Origin: CAYGWP01 sp964353455
GTDB lineage: Bacteria > Planctomycetota > Phycisphaerae > FEN-1346
Direction of reading: 5' to 3'
DNA length: 25,990 nt
Assembly (NCBI GenBank): GCA_964353455.1
Contig: CAYGWP010000188.1
Coordinates: forward strand, 1-25,990
Positions 1 to 8,500 of the stretch are shown in pieces. The notes beneath the pieces are model-generated. The model had not been told where the DNA came from. It searched no databases and saw only the letters and a program-made list of their open reading frames with translations. The stretch's first letter is position 1, and each line of letters opens with the position of its first letter. The position numbers and the translations under genes were made by a program.

Positions 1-834
1 CTGCCGGCCCAGGCGCGGTGGTTCGTGCCGATCGTCGCCGCCTTCATTGCCATCGCCATCGCCAAGCAGTGCTTCGGCGGCCTGGGGTGCAACATCTGGA
101 ACCCGGCACTCATCGGCCGCGCGTTCGTCCACGTGGCTTACCCGACCGACATGAACCCATCGACATATCCGCTGCTCGAGGGCGGACACTTCACGGCCAA
201 CATCGGGACGGTGACGGGCGGCCTGCCGGAGGGCATCCAGGCGATTACGAGCGCAAGCCCAATGGCGCAACTTAAGGCCCTCGCATCCGGAACCACAACC
301 ACCGACGCCATCCAAGCCACGCTGACCGATAAGTTGCCCGGCCTCTGGGACATGCTTCTGGGATTCCGCGGCGGGGACATCGGCGAGACGAGCGCCCTCC
401 TGCTCCTCGTGGGCGCCGCCTACCTCATATATAGAGGCTGGGTCCGCTGGCAGGTGCCGCTCGCGTACCTTGCAACCGTCGCCATCGGGGCCCTGCTGCT
501 GCCGCTCAGTTTCTTCGATGGCGCACAGGCCGAGGCGGCCCTCAGACCGATAATCACCGGCGCGCCGGACCTTGCCGCCCGATACCTGGGCTATCAACTG
601 CTGGGCGGCGGCCTGGTCCTGGGCGCGTTCTTCATGGCCACCGACATGGTGACCACGCCGCTCGTGAACCGCGGCCTGCTGATTTTCGGCGCGGGCTGCG
701 GGGTGCTGACGGTCCTCATCCGGCTTTACGGCGGCTACCCGGAGGCGGTCTGCTACTCCATTCTGCTCATGAACACGACCGTGCCGCTGATTGACCGGTA
801 CACTCAGCCGCGCATCTTCGGACACAAAAAATGA
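1..834 (+). CDS. rnfD: RnfD, ion-translocating ferredoxin:NAD+ oxidoreductase subunit D (5' end outside window)
   Basis: This is a membrane subunit of the Rnf complex, which couples ferredoxin/NAD+ redox to Na+ or H+ transport and carries a covalently bound FMN. The frame is open from base 1, and the GTG at 25 lies inside conserved sequence, so the true start is upstream. Roughly 60-80 residues are missing compared with typical RnfD. The signature GGLGCNIWNPALIGRAF is followed by the FMN-attachment region ITSASPMAQLK. There the usual Thr (S/T-G/S-A-T-P) is Ser, encoded at about 253-270. Downstream, GGDIGETSALLLLVGAAYL and several hydrophobic segments fit the RnfD/NqrB membrane fold. Length and motifs favour RnfD over NqrB. 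The stop overlaps the rnfG start by 4 bp (ATGA), which suggests coupled translation. Confidence 0.9.
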   Translation: MPAQARWFVPIVAAFIAIAIAKQCFGGLGCNIWNPALIGRAFVHVAYPTDMNPSTYPLLEGGHFTANIGTVTGGLPEGIQAITSASPMAQLKALASGTTTTDAIQATLTDKLPGLWDMLLGFRGGDIGETSALLLLVGAAYLIYRGWVRWQVPLAYLATVAIGALLLPLSFFDGAQAEAALRPIITGAPDLAARYLGYQLLGGGLVLGAFFMATDMVTTPLVNRGLLIFGAGCGVLTVLIRLYGGYPEAVCYSILLMNTTVPLIDRYTQPRIFGHKK

Positions 835-1514
835 TTCGCAATATCATCCGGTTTGTTGTGATTCTTGGCCTGTGCTGCCTGGTCATGGGCGGCGGGGTGG
901 CCGTCCTGTACGCCGTATTCAAGGCGGACCTTGCCCGGCGTGACAACGAGGCCCGCGAGTTCGCCATCCGCGAAGTCGCGCCGGAGGGCTCAACGGTTGA
1001 CATGAACAGGCCCATCGCCGGCCGGCCTTTCGCTGACGATGCTGTCTATGCGGCAACCATCGGTGACAAGATGGTGGCCTACATCGCGGGAGGCGAGGCC
1101 ACTGGATATTCCAGCACGGTCAGAGTGGTTCTCAGCGTGCGGGCCATTGATTACGATGGCCAGTATTGGGCCGCGAATCCCAACCAGAAGCCCCCTGCGA
1201 TTACCTTCACCGTGCGTGCCGCAGATCGCAAGATCGAGAAGATCGTCGTGGTCTCGCAGAACGAGACGCCCGGCTTGGGGACTCGCGTCGCCGAGAGCCG
1301 CTCGAACTTCACCCTCTGGGACAAACTTTTCGGCGCCCGAGAGGCCGAGCAACTCTTCAACCCGTTCCTCGGCCAGTTCGCCGGCAAGACGCCGGCCGAA
1401 TTCAAGGATGTGCATGCCATGACCGCCGCCACGATCACCTCGAACGCCACGAAGCGGGCGGCCGAGCAGGCCATTGAACGCATTCAGAAAGCCCTGGAGA
1501 AGATGCGGCCATGA
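831..1514 (+). CDS. rnfG: RnfG, FMN-binding subunit of the Rnf complex
   Basis: RnfG carries a covalent FMN on the outer face of the membrane within the Rnf electron path. The 227-residue protein has one N-terminal transmembrane helix (about residues 5-30), then a soluble FMN-binding domain. The conserved ETPGLGTRV segment is present. The flavinylation motif TAATITS puts the expected FMN-bearing Thr at residue 201, with normal Thr here, unlike the Ser in the upstream RnfD. The ATG overlaps the rnfD stop, and the stop overlaps the scpB start (ATGA), so the three are probably one transcript. rnfE and rnfA, which often follow rnfG, are absent here. An ApbE-type flavin transferase would be needed and is not in the window. 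Confidence 0.92.
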   Translation: MIRNIIRFVVILGLCCLVMGGGVAVLYAVFKADLARRDNEAREFAIREVAPEGSTVDMNRPIAGRPFADDAVYAATIGDKMVAYIAGGEATGYSSTVRVVLSVRAIDYDGQYWAANPNQKPPAITFTVRAADRKIEKIVVVSQNETPGLGTRVAESRSNFTLWDKLFGAREAEQLFNPFLGQFAGKTPAEFKDVHAMTAATITSNATKRAAEQAIERIQKALEKMRP

Positions 1515-2038
1515 GTGAAGCCCCCCTGAAGACGATTATCGAGGCCATTCTGTTCGCCAGCGACGAGCCAGTGAGCGACGACCGCCTTGCGGCTGCCGCC
1601 GGCGATGATGTGGCCGCAGGCGCCGTCCGCGAGGCCATCGCCGCGCTCAAGCAGGACTATGAGGCGGGCGGCCGCGCGTTTACCATCGAGGAGATCGCGG
1701 GCGGGTTCCAACTCTTCACGCGGCCCGAGTTCAACAAGTACCTGAAGAAACTCCTCCAGGCCCGCCGCGAGGCCAGGTTTACCCAGGCGGCCCTGGAAAC
1801 GCTCTCGATCATCGCCTACAAGCAGCCCATCACGCGGGCCGAGGTGGAGGACATCCGCGGCGTGGCCTGCGGCGACATGCTCCGCACCCTCCTGGAGAAG
1901 GGACTCGTCCGCGTGGCCGGACGCAGCGAGCACGTCGGCCGGCCCCTGCTCTACGGGACCACTAAGAAGTTCCTCCAGGCGTTCGGCCTGTCGAGCGTCA
2001 AGGACCTGCCGAGCGACAAGCAACTCTTGCAGCCGTAG
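1511..2038 (+). CDS. scpB: ScpB, segregation and condensation protein B
   Basis: ScpB is the winged-helix kleisin-interacting subunit of the bacterial SMC-ScpAB condensin and helps compact and segregate chromosomes. The 175-residue product matches the family length. The N-terminus LKTIIEAILFASDEPVS starts the first winged helix. The centre LETLSIIAYKQPITRAEVEDIRG is the family hallmark. The second domain ends in VGRPLLYGTTKKFLQAFGL. The ATG overlaps the rnfG stop by 4 bp, so it is probably translated by coupling. scpA is the usual partner gene but is not adjacent, and this Rnf linkage is unusual. Identification is secure; the operon interpretation is inference. Confidence 0.93.
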   Translation: MSEAPLKTIIEAILFASDEPVSDDRLAAAAGDDVAAGAVREAIAALKQDYEAGGRAFTIEEIAGGFQLFTRPEFNKYLKKLLQARREARFTQAALETLSIIAYKQPITRAEVEDIRGVACGDMLRTLLEKGLVRVAGRSEHVGRPLLYGTTKKFLQAFGLSSVKDLPSDKQLLQP

Positions 2039-2076
2039 GCGGGCGATTTACCCGACCCGCCGCGCAAAACACAAAA

Positions 2077-2104
2077 CACGCGCTCCTCTTCGAGTCGCGG
2101 CTAA
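2077..2104 (-). repeat. 3'-UTR hairpin repeat, copy A (interrupted by MITE)
   Basis: This matches the 3146-3180 and 3881-4030 repeats up to GCGGCTAA, then breaks off at the palindromic element. The missing continuation (TAAACG) resumes at 2214 on the far side. A second partial copy, GCGCGGCTAAACGTGC, lies at about 2221-2236 and supplies the TAG stop of the minus-strand TIM-barrel gene. Confidence 0.75.
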
Positions 2105-2213
2105 GAGACTGTTTCAGAACCTGTGGCACGCCCGCCCCCGGGCGTGCGAATGGCGATAACCAGCACAGCCGAGGGCGGCTGTGCCACAGGCAACCGGGTT
2201 GTGAAACAGTCTC
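2105..2213. mobile_element. 109-bp MITE-like palindromic element
   Basis: Terminal inverted repeats are perfect over 12 bp: GAGACTGTTTCA at 2105-2116 and its complement at 2202-2213. Further in, CCTGTGGCA (2120-2128) pairs with TGCCACAGG (2182-2190). Two internal hairpins sit side by side: GCACGCCCG/CGGGCGTGC (2126-2134 with 2139-2147) and CACAGCCG/CGGCTGTG (2164-2171 with 2176-2183). A TAA trinucleotide lies directly on both sides (2102-2104 and 2214-2216), as expected of a target-site duplication. It lands inside a copy of the 3'-UTR repeat. There is no coding capacity, so movement would need a transposase elsewhere. The transposon family is not identified. Confidence 0.7.
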
Positions 2214-2226
2214 TAAACGCGCGCGG

Positions 2227-3120
2227 CTAAACGTGCGAAGTGGCGGCCAGGATCTCGCGCCACTTATCCATCGACTTCTTCAGGTGCTCTTCCGACGGCC
2301 CCTTGATGCCGTACCCCTGAAGGCCGACCATGCCGCGGTAGCCGGCCTTCTTGACGGCGGCCATGAAGGCCACAAGGTCAAAGTCCCCCTCGGCCAGCGA
2401 CACGATCTGGTTGCCGGCCATGCCGTTGATCGTCACGGCCTTAAGATACGAGAGCGCCTCGGCCAGCAGCGTTTCGAGCGACTTGGCCTGCGGCACCCAC
2501 TTCCAGTGGACGAGGTTAAAGTGCGTGCCCACGGTCTTGCGGCCGACCTGGGCGGCAAGGCGCACGCCGTCTTCCACTCGCTCCGTCCAACTGCCCCGGT
2601 GCGGATAGACGGAGACAAGCGGGCCGGAATCGCCGCAGAGGTCGGCCGCGCGCTTCAGCAACTCCACGGCCTTCGCATCGCCGGCGGGGTCGGAGGGCTT
2701 GAACTCCTTGGAGTTGATGCACAACTCGATGCGAGTCCGGCGGCCCTTCATCAGGGGGACCGATTCCTCCAGGCGCGGCGGCAGGCCCTGCTCAAGAGAC
2801 GGCGTAAGGTACACCGCCGACAGTTCGAGGCCCGCCTTGTCCAACTCCTTGAGCATTTCGGCCAGGCGCCCGTCGCCGAGCGAGTAGCCGATGCCCGCGT
2901 AGCCGAGTTTCTTGAGGAGCGCCACCTTCGCCTCGATGGTCGGCACGTCCGGCCCGCGGAGGCCGGTGTCCATGGCGTAGAACGAGAACAGCGGTTCGCC
3001 TTGCGGCTGCGCGGGCTTCGCGGATTCCTCGGCCCGCGCCGACCTGCGCAGGCAGGCAATGGCCGCGGCCGAGATGATCGCGGTCTTCAGCAATTCACGA
3101 CGAGTTTGAGATTCGAGCAT
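2227..3120 (-). CDS. Tat-exported sugar phosphate isomerase/epimerase-like TIM-barrel protein
   Basis: The likely product is a 297-residue periplasmic protein of the xylose isomerase-like/AP endonuclease 2 superfamily. These are TIM barrels that isomerise, epimerise or bind sugars. I chose the ATG at 3120 because AAAGGGGG lies just upstream and the protein then begins with a twin-arginine signal, TRRELLKTAIISAAAIACL, ending near ARA. An upstream in-frame TTG at 3144 would bury the signal. Barrel features include YAGIGYSLGDG, the VYPHRGSWTER strand-loop, GTHFNLVHW and VGLQGYG near the end. The final Glu of many metal-binding relatives is Gln here, so activity is uncertain. It is the last gene of a minus-strand run with larA and the siroheme gene. 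Its stop codon lies inside a 3'-UTR repeat copy. The substrate is unknown. Confidence 0.8.
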   Translation of the reverse strand: MLESQTRRELLKTAIISAAAIACLRRSARAEESAKPAQPQGEPLFSFYAMDTGLRGPDVPTIEAKVALLKKLGYAGIGYSLGDGRLAEMLKELDKAGLELSAVYLTPSLEQGLPPRLEESVPLMKGRRTRIELCINSKEFKPSDPAGDAKAVELLKRAADLCGDSGPLVSVYPHRGSWTERVEDGVRLAAQVGRKTVGTHFNLVHWKWVPQAKSLETLLAEALSYLKAVTINGMAGNQIVSLAEGDFDLVAFMAAVKKAGYRGMVGLQGYGIKGPSEEHLKKSMDKWREILAATSHV

Positions 3121-3145
3121 GGTAAGCCCCCTTTGCCTCTTCAAA

Positions 3146-3180
3146 CACGCGCTCCTCTTCGAGTCGCGGCTAAACGTGCA
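3146..3180 (-). repeat. 3'-UTR hairpin repeat, copy B
   Basis: A full single copy lies in the gap between the siroheme-synthase stop (3204) and the TIM-barrel start (3120). Read on the minus strand it starts with TGCACGTTTAGCCGC, then a CTC-GAA-GAG mini-hairpin, then GCGCG. It matches the tandem array at 3881-4030 apart from the outer bases. Confidence 0.85.
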
Positions 3181-3203
3181 ATTGCCTTCGTGCCTACGTG
3201 CCT

Positions 3204-3848
3204 TTATTTGTCGCCCAGCATCTGGGCGACCACGGCATCCATCGCGCGGCGTGCGGCCTCCGGCCCCTCGCGCGCGGCCGCGATAATGTCTTCCTCCGAG
3301 AGCCGCTCGAAGACCTGCCGCCGCACATCAGGCAGCAGGTTACGGGCCTGAAGGTCGCTGCGGACCTCTTCCATCACATCGAGATACGTCCTATATTCCG
3401 GGCCGAACTCCCGCTCCAGCCGTTCGCGGATCTTCCGGGCCAGGCTCGGGGCCGCGCCGCCGGTCGATACGGCGATCATGAGCCGCCCGCGCTCCACCGC
3501 AGCCGGAACGATAAAGTCGCACAGCGACGGCGTATCCACAACATTCACGAGCGCCCCGGCCGTGCGAGCGTCGTGGGCTACGTGCCGGTTGACCGCCTCA
3601 TCATCCGTCGCCGCAATGACGATCGCCATGCCGAAGACGTGCTTGGCGTGATACGGGGCCGTCAGGCACACCAGGCGCCCGTCGGCCTGAAAGTCGGGCA
3701 GGAACTCGGGGGCCACGCACCGCACATGGGCCCCCGCTTCAACCAGGGCCTGGGCCTTCCTGAGCGCCACATTCCCCCCGCCGACCACCAGGGCCTTGCG
3801 GCCAAAGAGGTTCAGCATCATCGGGTAAACGAATCGCGGTTCGTTCAT
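3204..3848 (-). CDS. Precorrin-2 dehydrogenase / sirohydrochlorin ferrochelatase (siroheme synthase N-domain type)
   Basis: This enzyme oxidises precorrin-2 with NAD+ and may insert Fe2+ to give siroheme, as in the CysG N-terminal half and Met8p. The ATG at 3848 has GGAG 8 nt upstream; an earlier in-frame start at 3878 lacks support. The 214-residue protein has the NAD-binding loop VVGGGNVALRK (residues 21-31). NVVDTPSLCDF holds Asp105, equivalent to the catalytic Asp of CysG. VSTGGAAPSLARKIRERLE (from residue 127) corresponds to the CysG segment whose Ser is phosphorylated in Salmonella. A helical C-terminal part follows. There is no uroporphyrinogen methyltransferase domain, so this is a single-function SirC/CysG(B)-type protein. 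Hairpin repeats flank it on both sides. I see no functional link to its larA neighbour. Confidence 0.88.
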   Translation of the reverse strand: MNEPRFVYPMMLNLFGRKALVVGGGNVALRKAQALVEAGAHVRCVAPEFLPDFQADGRLVCLTAPYHAKHVFGMAIVIAATDDEAVNRHVAHDARTAGALVNVVDTPSLCDFIVPAAVERGRLMIAVSTGGAAPSLARKIRERLEREFGPEYRTYLDVMEEVRSDLQARNLLPDVRRQVFERLSEEDIIAAAREGPEAARRAMDAVVAQMLGDK

Positions 3849-3880
3849 TTTGACCACTCCCAATGTTGGCGACAGCAACT

Positions 3881-4030
3881 GCCGCGCGCTCCTCTTCGAG
3901 TCGCGGCTAAACGTGCAACTGCCGCGCGCTCCTCTTCGAGTCGCGGCTAAACGTGCACCCGCCGCGCGCTCCTCTTCGAGTCGCGGCTAAACGTGCAACG
4001 GCCACGCGCTCCTCTTCGAGTCGCGGCTAG
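3881..4030 (-). repeat. Four tandem copies of the 3'-UTR hairpin repeat, 40-bp period
   Basis: Units begin at 3881, 3921, 3961 and 4001 with an exact 40-bp spacing; the last is cut at 4030. A core of about 32-34 bp is nearly identical (GCGCTCCTCTTCGAG followed by TCGCGGCTAAACGTGC). The 4-8 bp between cores vary slightly (AACT, ACCC, AACG). On the minus strand the array starts about 10 nt after the larA stop, so it is transcribed as its 3' untranslated region and then leads into the siroheme gene. Each unit can fold into a small stem (CGCG with CGCG, CTC with GAG). Confidence 0.9.
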
Positions 4031-4039
4031 ACTCAGGCC

Positions 4040-5374
4040 TCACTTTGCGACATACGGCAGCACGTACGGCCCGTATGGCATGACGGTCACGCGAGCCTGC
4101 GGGCCGTGTTTGGCAAACGCCTGCGCCAGGCCTTCCTGGAGGCCGCGTACCGGAGTTACGAACATCCGCTGCTGGAGGCTCCACGGCAACCGGTCGGACC
4201 AGAAGAAGATCTCGCCGTGGCGGGCGGCCTTGGCGAGGTTCTCCAGGCCCCACTGGTCCTTCACGACCTCGGCCCCGGCGGCCGTGATCGACCTCATGAA
4301 CTCATCCAGGTTCCGGTGCTGGAGGACCATGTCGGTGAACTCTCGCTGCCCGAGGCCGTCCTCGCATGCGGCGGCGAAGATGAACGTCCCGCCGGGCTTC
4401 AGGATCGCCAGGCCCGTCAGAAGGCCCTTCTGCCCATGGTAATACGTGGCGTCGAGCGGATAGCCGCCATTGCTGGTGACGAGGATGTCGCACGGTTCCG
4501 GAACGGGCCGCTCTATATGCCTGCGGAGGAAGGCGACGCCGGCCTCGTGGGCCGCCCGCATCTCGCCCGCAAAGACGCCCGTCAGGCACTCGCGCCGGTC
4601 CACCGTAACGTTGACGATGAAGTGCGGCGGGGCGAAGTCGGCCACCGCCAGCGCCTCTTCGTGGCTGGGGTTCCCCTCGAGGTGCCCCGGCAGGGCCTTC
4701 GGGTGCTCGATGAACCTCGGCGAGTGCCACGCCCGGACGGTCTCATCGCCTGCGATGCCGGGGCAGATGGCCTTGCGCCCGCCCGAGAAGCCCGCCATAA
4801 GATGCGGCTCTATGACACCGGTGGCGATCCTGAGGTCCGCCTCCACCCACTCGCGCGCGAGGACCACCGGCGTACCGGCGGCCGTCTGGCCCAGCCGCGA
4901 GAGCATCACCGGCCGCGACCCGAAGTGGTTGATGGCGCGGTACTCGGCGCAAGTCTCATCGCCCAAGAGCCGCCGCGCGGCCGCCCCGAGCACGGGCGCG
5001 TGAAGGCCCGTCCCGATGAGGATTGAGATGCACTCGCTCGGAACTCCGGCGTGGCGGAGTTCCTCGAGGAGCGGCAGCAGCAGGTCGCGGTTCGGGCACG
5101 GCCGGGTTCCATCGCTAACGATTATGACGGTGCGGAAGTTCCGCCAGTCGCGGCGCCAGGCCGCGGAGCCGACCGAGCGGCTGCGCAGACCGATCCGATC
5201 GGCCAGGACGGCGTCGATCGGCGGGCCCGCGACCGGGCGACGCAGCGCCTCCGCCACGGCCGCCTGAGGCCGGGCGAGGACCGCCGGCCACTCCGGCTCG
5301 ACGACCCCCACAAGGTTCGCATCCGGCACCGTGATGCGGGCGCCGTTGCGCCCATACGCCAGTTCAATCTCCAT
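4040..5374 (-). CDS. larA: LarA-family nickel-pincer lactate racemase-like enzyme
   Basis: LarA racemases and epimerases invert a 2-hydroxyacid carbon by hydride transfer through a nickel-pincer nucleotide (NPN) bound to a lysine. The 444-residue protein carries the family motifs: SDGTRPCPN (from residue 87), GTGLHAP with His125, and IEPHLMAGFSGGRK with His191 and Lys201, followed by His217. These four correspond with a constant offset of 17 to His108, His174, Lys184 and His200 of Lactobacillus plantarum LarA, so the NPN-binding lysine and both catalytic histidines are kept. No larB, larC or larE lies in the window, so NPN would come from elsewhere. The substrate need not be lactate, since the family is diverse. 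A candidate promoter lies about 50 bp upstream. It is the first gene of the 5374-2227 run. Confidence 0.88.
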   Translation of the reverse strand: MEIELAYGRNGARITVPDANLVGVVEPEWPAVLARPQAAVAEALRRPVAGPPIDAVLADRIGLRSRSVGSAAWRRDWRNFRTVIIVSDGTRPCPNRDLLLPLLEELRHAGVPSECISILIGTGLHAPVLGAAARRLLGDETCAEYRAINHFGSRPVMLSRLGQTAAGTPVVLAREWVEADLRIATGVIEPHLMAGFSGGRKAICPGIAGDETVRAWHSPRFIEHPKALPGHLEGNPSHEEALAVADFAPPHFIVNVTVDRRECLTGVFAGEMRAAHEAGVAFLRRHIERPVPEPCDILVTSNGGYPLDATYYHGQKGLLTGLAILKPGGTFIFAAACEDGLGQREFTDMVLQHRNLDEFMRSITAAGAEVVKDQWGLENLAKAARHGEIFFWSDRLPWSLQQRMFVTPVRGLQEGLAQAFAKHGPQARVTVMPYGPYVLPYVAK

Positions 5375-5425
5375 CGCGTCCGACTCGCCTCTCCCCGCTC
5401 ATGCCCCGTGCGTTCCAGCCGCGCC

Positions 5426-5453
5426 ATTAAACCACGCGGACGGGCTAAGGCAA
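5426..5453 (-). promoter_or_regulatory. Candidate sigma-70-like promoter for larA
   Basis: On the minus strand TTGCCT (5453-5448) and TTTAAT (5431-5426) are 16 bp apart. The start would fall near 5419, some 45 nt before the larA ATG at 5374. This is a consensus match only. Confidence 0.35.
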
Positions 5454-5520
5454 TGGCATTTCGCCGATTCGCCGCCGCGCCCCGGCGTCGCCCCGACAAG
5501 CCGGGCCGGCGGGCCCGCGC

Positions 5521-5549
5521 TTGCACGGCACGCACGGCGATTGTACACT
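5521..5549 (+). promoter_or_regulatory. Candidate sigma-70-like promoter for the secreted glycosidase gene
   Basis: TTGCAC (5521-5526) and TACACT (5544-5549) are 17 bp apart, with the ATG at 5595. It lies back to back with the larA promoter candidate in the 220-bp divergent gap 5375-5594, which otherwise shows no gene. The -35 match is weak. Confidence 0.3.
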
Positions 5550-5594
5550 CGCCCGCCGCAGACCCATCGACCAAGCCTGGCCAGGAGGTCGCAC

Positions 5595-8500
5595 ATGCAC
5601 GCCCGCCGAACAGCCTTCATTGCGGCCACCGCCGCGATTCTCGCCCTCGCATGCCCCGCCCTCGCCGGTAATTGGCTCACGCCGGCCTGGCCCGAGGGCA
5701 AGGAGCCGCAGTACAGGCCCGTGCCACTTTTCTGGTTCGAGGTCAGAGAATGCCCGCTCGTCTATCGCACCGAGATCGACGTGCCGAAAGGGGCCGACCG
5801 CGCGACGGCCCTCGTGCGGACAATGAGTTATGTGTATGTCTATGTCGATGGCGAACTGGCGTACCGCTGGGCGCCGCAGCCGCGATCCGAGAAGGCCGCC
5901 GCAATCCCGCCCGACCCGAGCCGCGCGCACGAGGTTGACCTCTCAGACCGCCTGACGCCCGGCCGGCACGTCATCGTGGTCAGCGCACCGGCAAAGGGAT
6001 TTGTCCTCGACGGGGGCTTCTACGCCGCAGCCAAGCGTCTCGCGCCGCTGGCGACCGACGACAAGTGGACCGTCGCAAAATTCGCCCCCACAACCATCAT
6101 TGAAGACGAACCTGTCATGCGGCCGGGATACAAGGGCGATGCCGCCCCCGTCAAGGCGGGCGAGGAGTGGACGGCGCCCGAGGACGCCCTGACGGCGGCC
6201 GCCGCCAAGGCCGCCCAGGCGCGGCACGAGCAGACCGTCGCGGACGCCGTCTGGCGGCTGGAACTCCTCGCGAAGAAGGGCATCTACATTAACGGCGATG
6301 CGGCCTATTCATGGGGCGGCGCGGCCCGGCTCCAGGCCGACCCGCTCGGCCGAGAGGTTATCAGGGGAGCGACGCGCCTTCTGGAAGATGCGAAGAAACC
6401 CGCCGCCCAGTCGGCCGCCGGCATGGACGCCGACCTCGCGATTGCGGTGGAGCGCCTCTCCGAAGGCGTCGCCCGGATGGACGAGGCCAAGGCCCTCGGC
6501 CTCGCCTCCACGACGACTGCGGGCCCCTGGCCGGCGGTGGTCGGCCCAAACGATCCGAAGATGCCGGAAATCCGCAGGCAACTCCAGAAGGCTCTCGGCC
6601 ATCCCCTGCCCCGCCTCAACGAGAGCCGCTACGACCGCCTGGGGTGGTTCAATCATCCCGGACTTACGGATAGCGATATCTCCAAGTGGGGCGTGCGCAT
6701 CAACCCCGTAACCGGGCCGACGAAGGTGCCGGCGCCGAACCGCTGGCTCTTCGCCACCGACCCGAAAGACTCCGGCGTCGCGGAACTCCGCTGGTCCATC
6801 GGCTACAACATCGAGACGCAGATGGCGATGTTCCCCGTCGGGACCGGCTGGCAGGCCGACAAGCGATTCGCCGACTATAAGGGCGCTGCGTGGTACCGCA
6901 CGCGCCTCCACGTTCCCGGCGAGTGGGCCGGCAGCGAGGTCGTCCTCACTGTGCCCGTGGCGGGACAGGAACGGCTGTGGCTGAACGACCGCGAACTCAC
7001 CGCCCGCGGCAGCGGCCAGGGCAACCGCACGTACAGGCTTGCGCCGGAGGAAGTGAACTACGGGGGCGAGAACTTCCTGGCCGTCCGCATCCAGGCCGAC
7101 GGCGAGCGCCGGGGCCTCGTGGGCACGGTGGAGGCCGCGTGCCCCGCGCTCGACGCCCCCGAAGCGAAGTCCACGCCGCCGGTCGCGGTCCTCTCGACGC
7201 CGCTGTCGCCGTGCGTCGTCCTCACGCCTGAAACCGGCACGCTTGAGATCCGCCACGCGGGGAAGGCGAGGCTCTTCATCGCCGGCAGCGGACGGCCGCT
7301 GATCGAGAGCGCGGGTGGCCTTGACCTCAAGGGCGGACGCCTGCCTGCCGGTAACTGGGTGCTCGTGTGGCCCGACGGGGCGGCCGCAAGGCCGATCCTC
7401 CTCGTCTTCGAGAAGAGCCCCGCCGCCATCACCTGCGAGCCGGGCCTTACGCGCGTGAAACTGCCGGAGGGCGGCCGGCGAATCATCGCCGTCAGGCCGT
7501 GGGCGAAAGCCAAGCCGCCCGAGGACCCGGCCGTGATCGCGGCGACCGCCGCCTTCTGGTCCCGCGCGGCCCTGGCGGTCCCTGTCAACTACATGGAAGT
7601 CACGCGGGTCATCAAACCGGGCGAACCGTACGACTCCATCGCCATCGACAAGGTGCCGGCCGGGCCGGTCCTGGGGCACACCGTCGTCTATGACTACCTG
7701 GAGACGAAGGATGAGTGGGGCACGAAGCCGCTGCGGATCGCCCCGCTGCCCGCGCTGGCATCGTATGCCGTCGATACGAAGTTCCGCGGCCTGGCGCTGG
7801 ACGAGGCCACGCGGATCGAGGTGGTCCAGGACGGCGGCATGCCCGCGCCGTACCGGGCCGTCAAGGACGCCGACCGCGTTTCGTACTCGTACCCGGTCGA
7901 GCCGTACCCGCGGTTCATCGGCTTCACATCGTGGATGTTCGCCGGGGGCGACGCGGGCGTGACCGGCAACAAGCGGGAGTGCGAACTGATGGCCGCCGTC
8001 GGGGCGAACAGTTTCCGGCCGCAGCACAACTGGTCCGACCAGCCGCCGCCCAAGGGGATGTTCCCGCCCGACGACACCCGCACGCGGGTCCAGATCACGG
8101 CCGACGCCTGCAAGGACGCGGGCATCAACTATATGAATAACATAGATGAGACCCTCGGCGACAGGGCAGCGGCCGTCACGGGCGACTACCCGGCCTTCAT
8201 GGCCCGCGTGACCGAGCACTACGAGAAGATCGCGCGGCAACTGGGGGCAAGGCCGTTCTGGCAGGTCGCCTATGACCTCATCAACGAGCCGTTCCATCAC
8301 AAGCACGAGCAATATAATCCCGCGTTGAAGGACCTGACGCGCCGCGTCCGGGCGATCGATAAGACGCACCTCCTGTATATCGAGCCGTGCGAGGCGTGGG
8401 GGGCCATACAGCAACTGGCCCTCATCGAGCCGACCGGCGACCCGCTGACGGTCTATAGTTTCCACGACTACAACTTCCGCCTGCTTAAGCCCTCGGACCG

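Larger units (their letters stand above)
2039..2226. other. Intergenic region between convergent scpB and TIM-barrel genes, made of repeats
   Basis: No gene is seen here. The first 40 bp hold a weak imperfect stem (GGCGGG about 2039 with CCCGCC about 2056) and a 15-nt stretch, CCCGACCCGCCGCGC at 2051-2065, identical to 8888-8902 in the hairpin pair described below. The rest is a copy of the 3'-UTR repeat split by a MITE-like palindrome. Confidence 0.6.

Noticed and set aside
2233..3351. 372-codon plus-strand frame across the TIM-barrel gene
   Set aside because: It is a GC-driven shadow that crosses the intergenic repeat and runs into the next gene. The minus-strand gene is clearly real.
3881..4030. 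CRISPR array
   Set aside because: The period is regular at 40 bp, but the variable parts are only 4-8 bp, far too short for spacers, and single copies occur elsewhere after genes.
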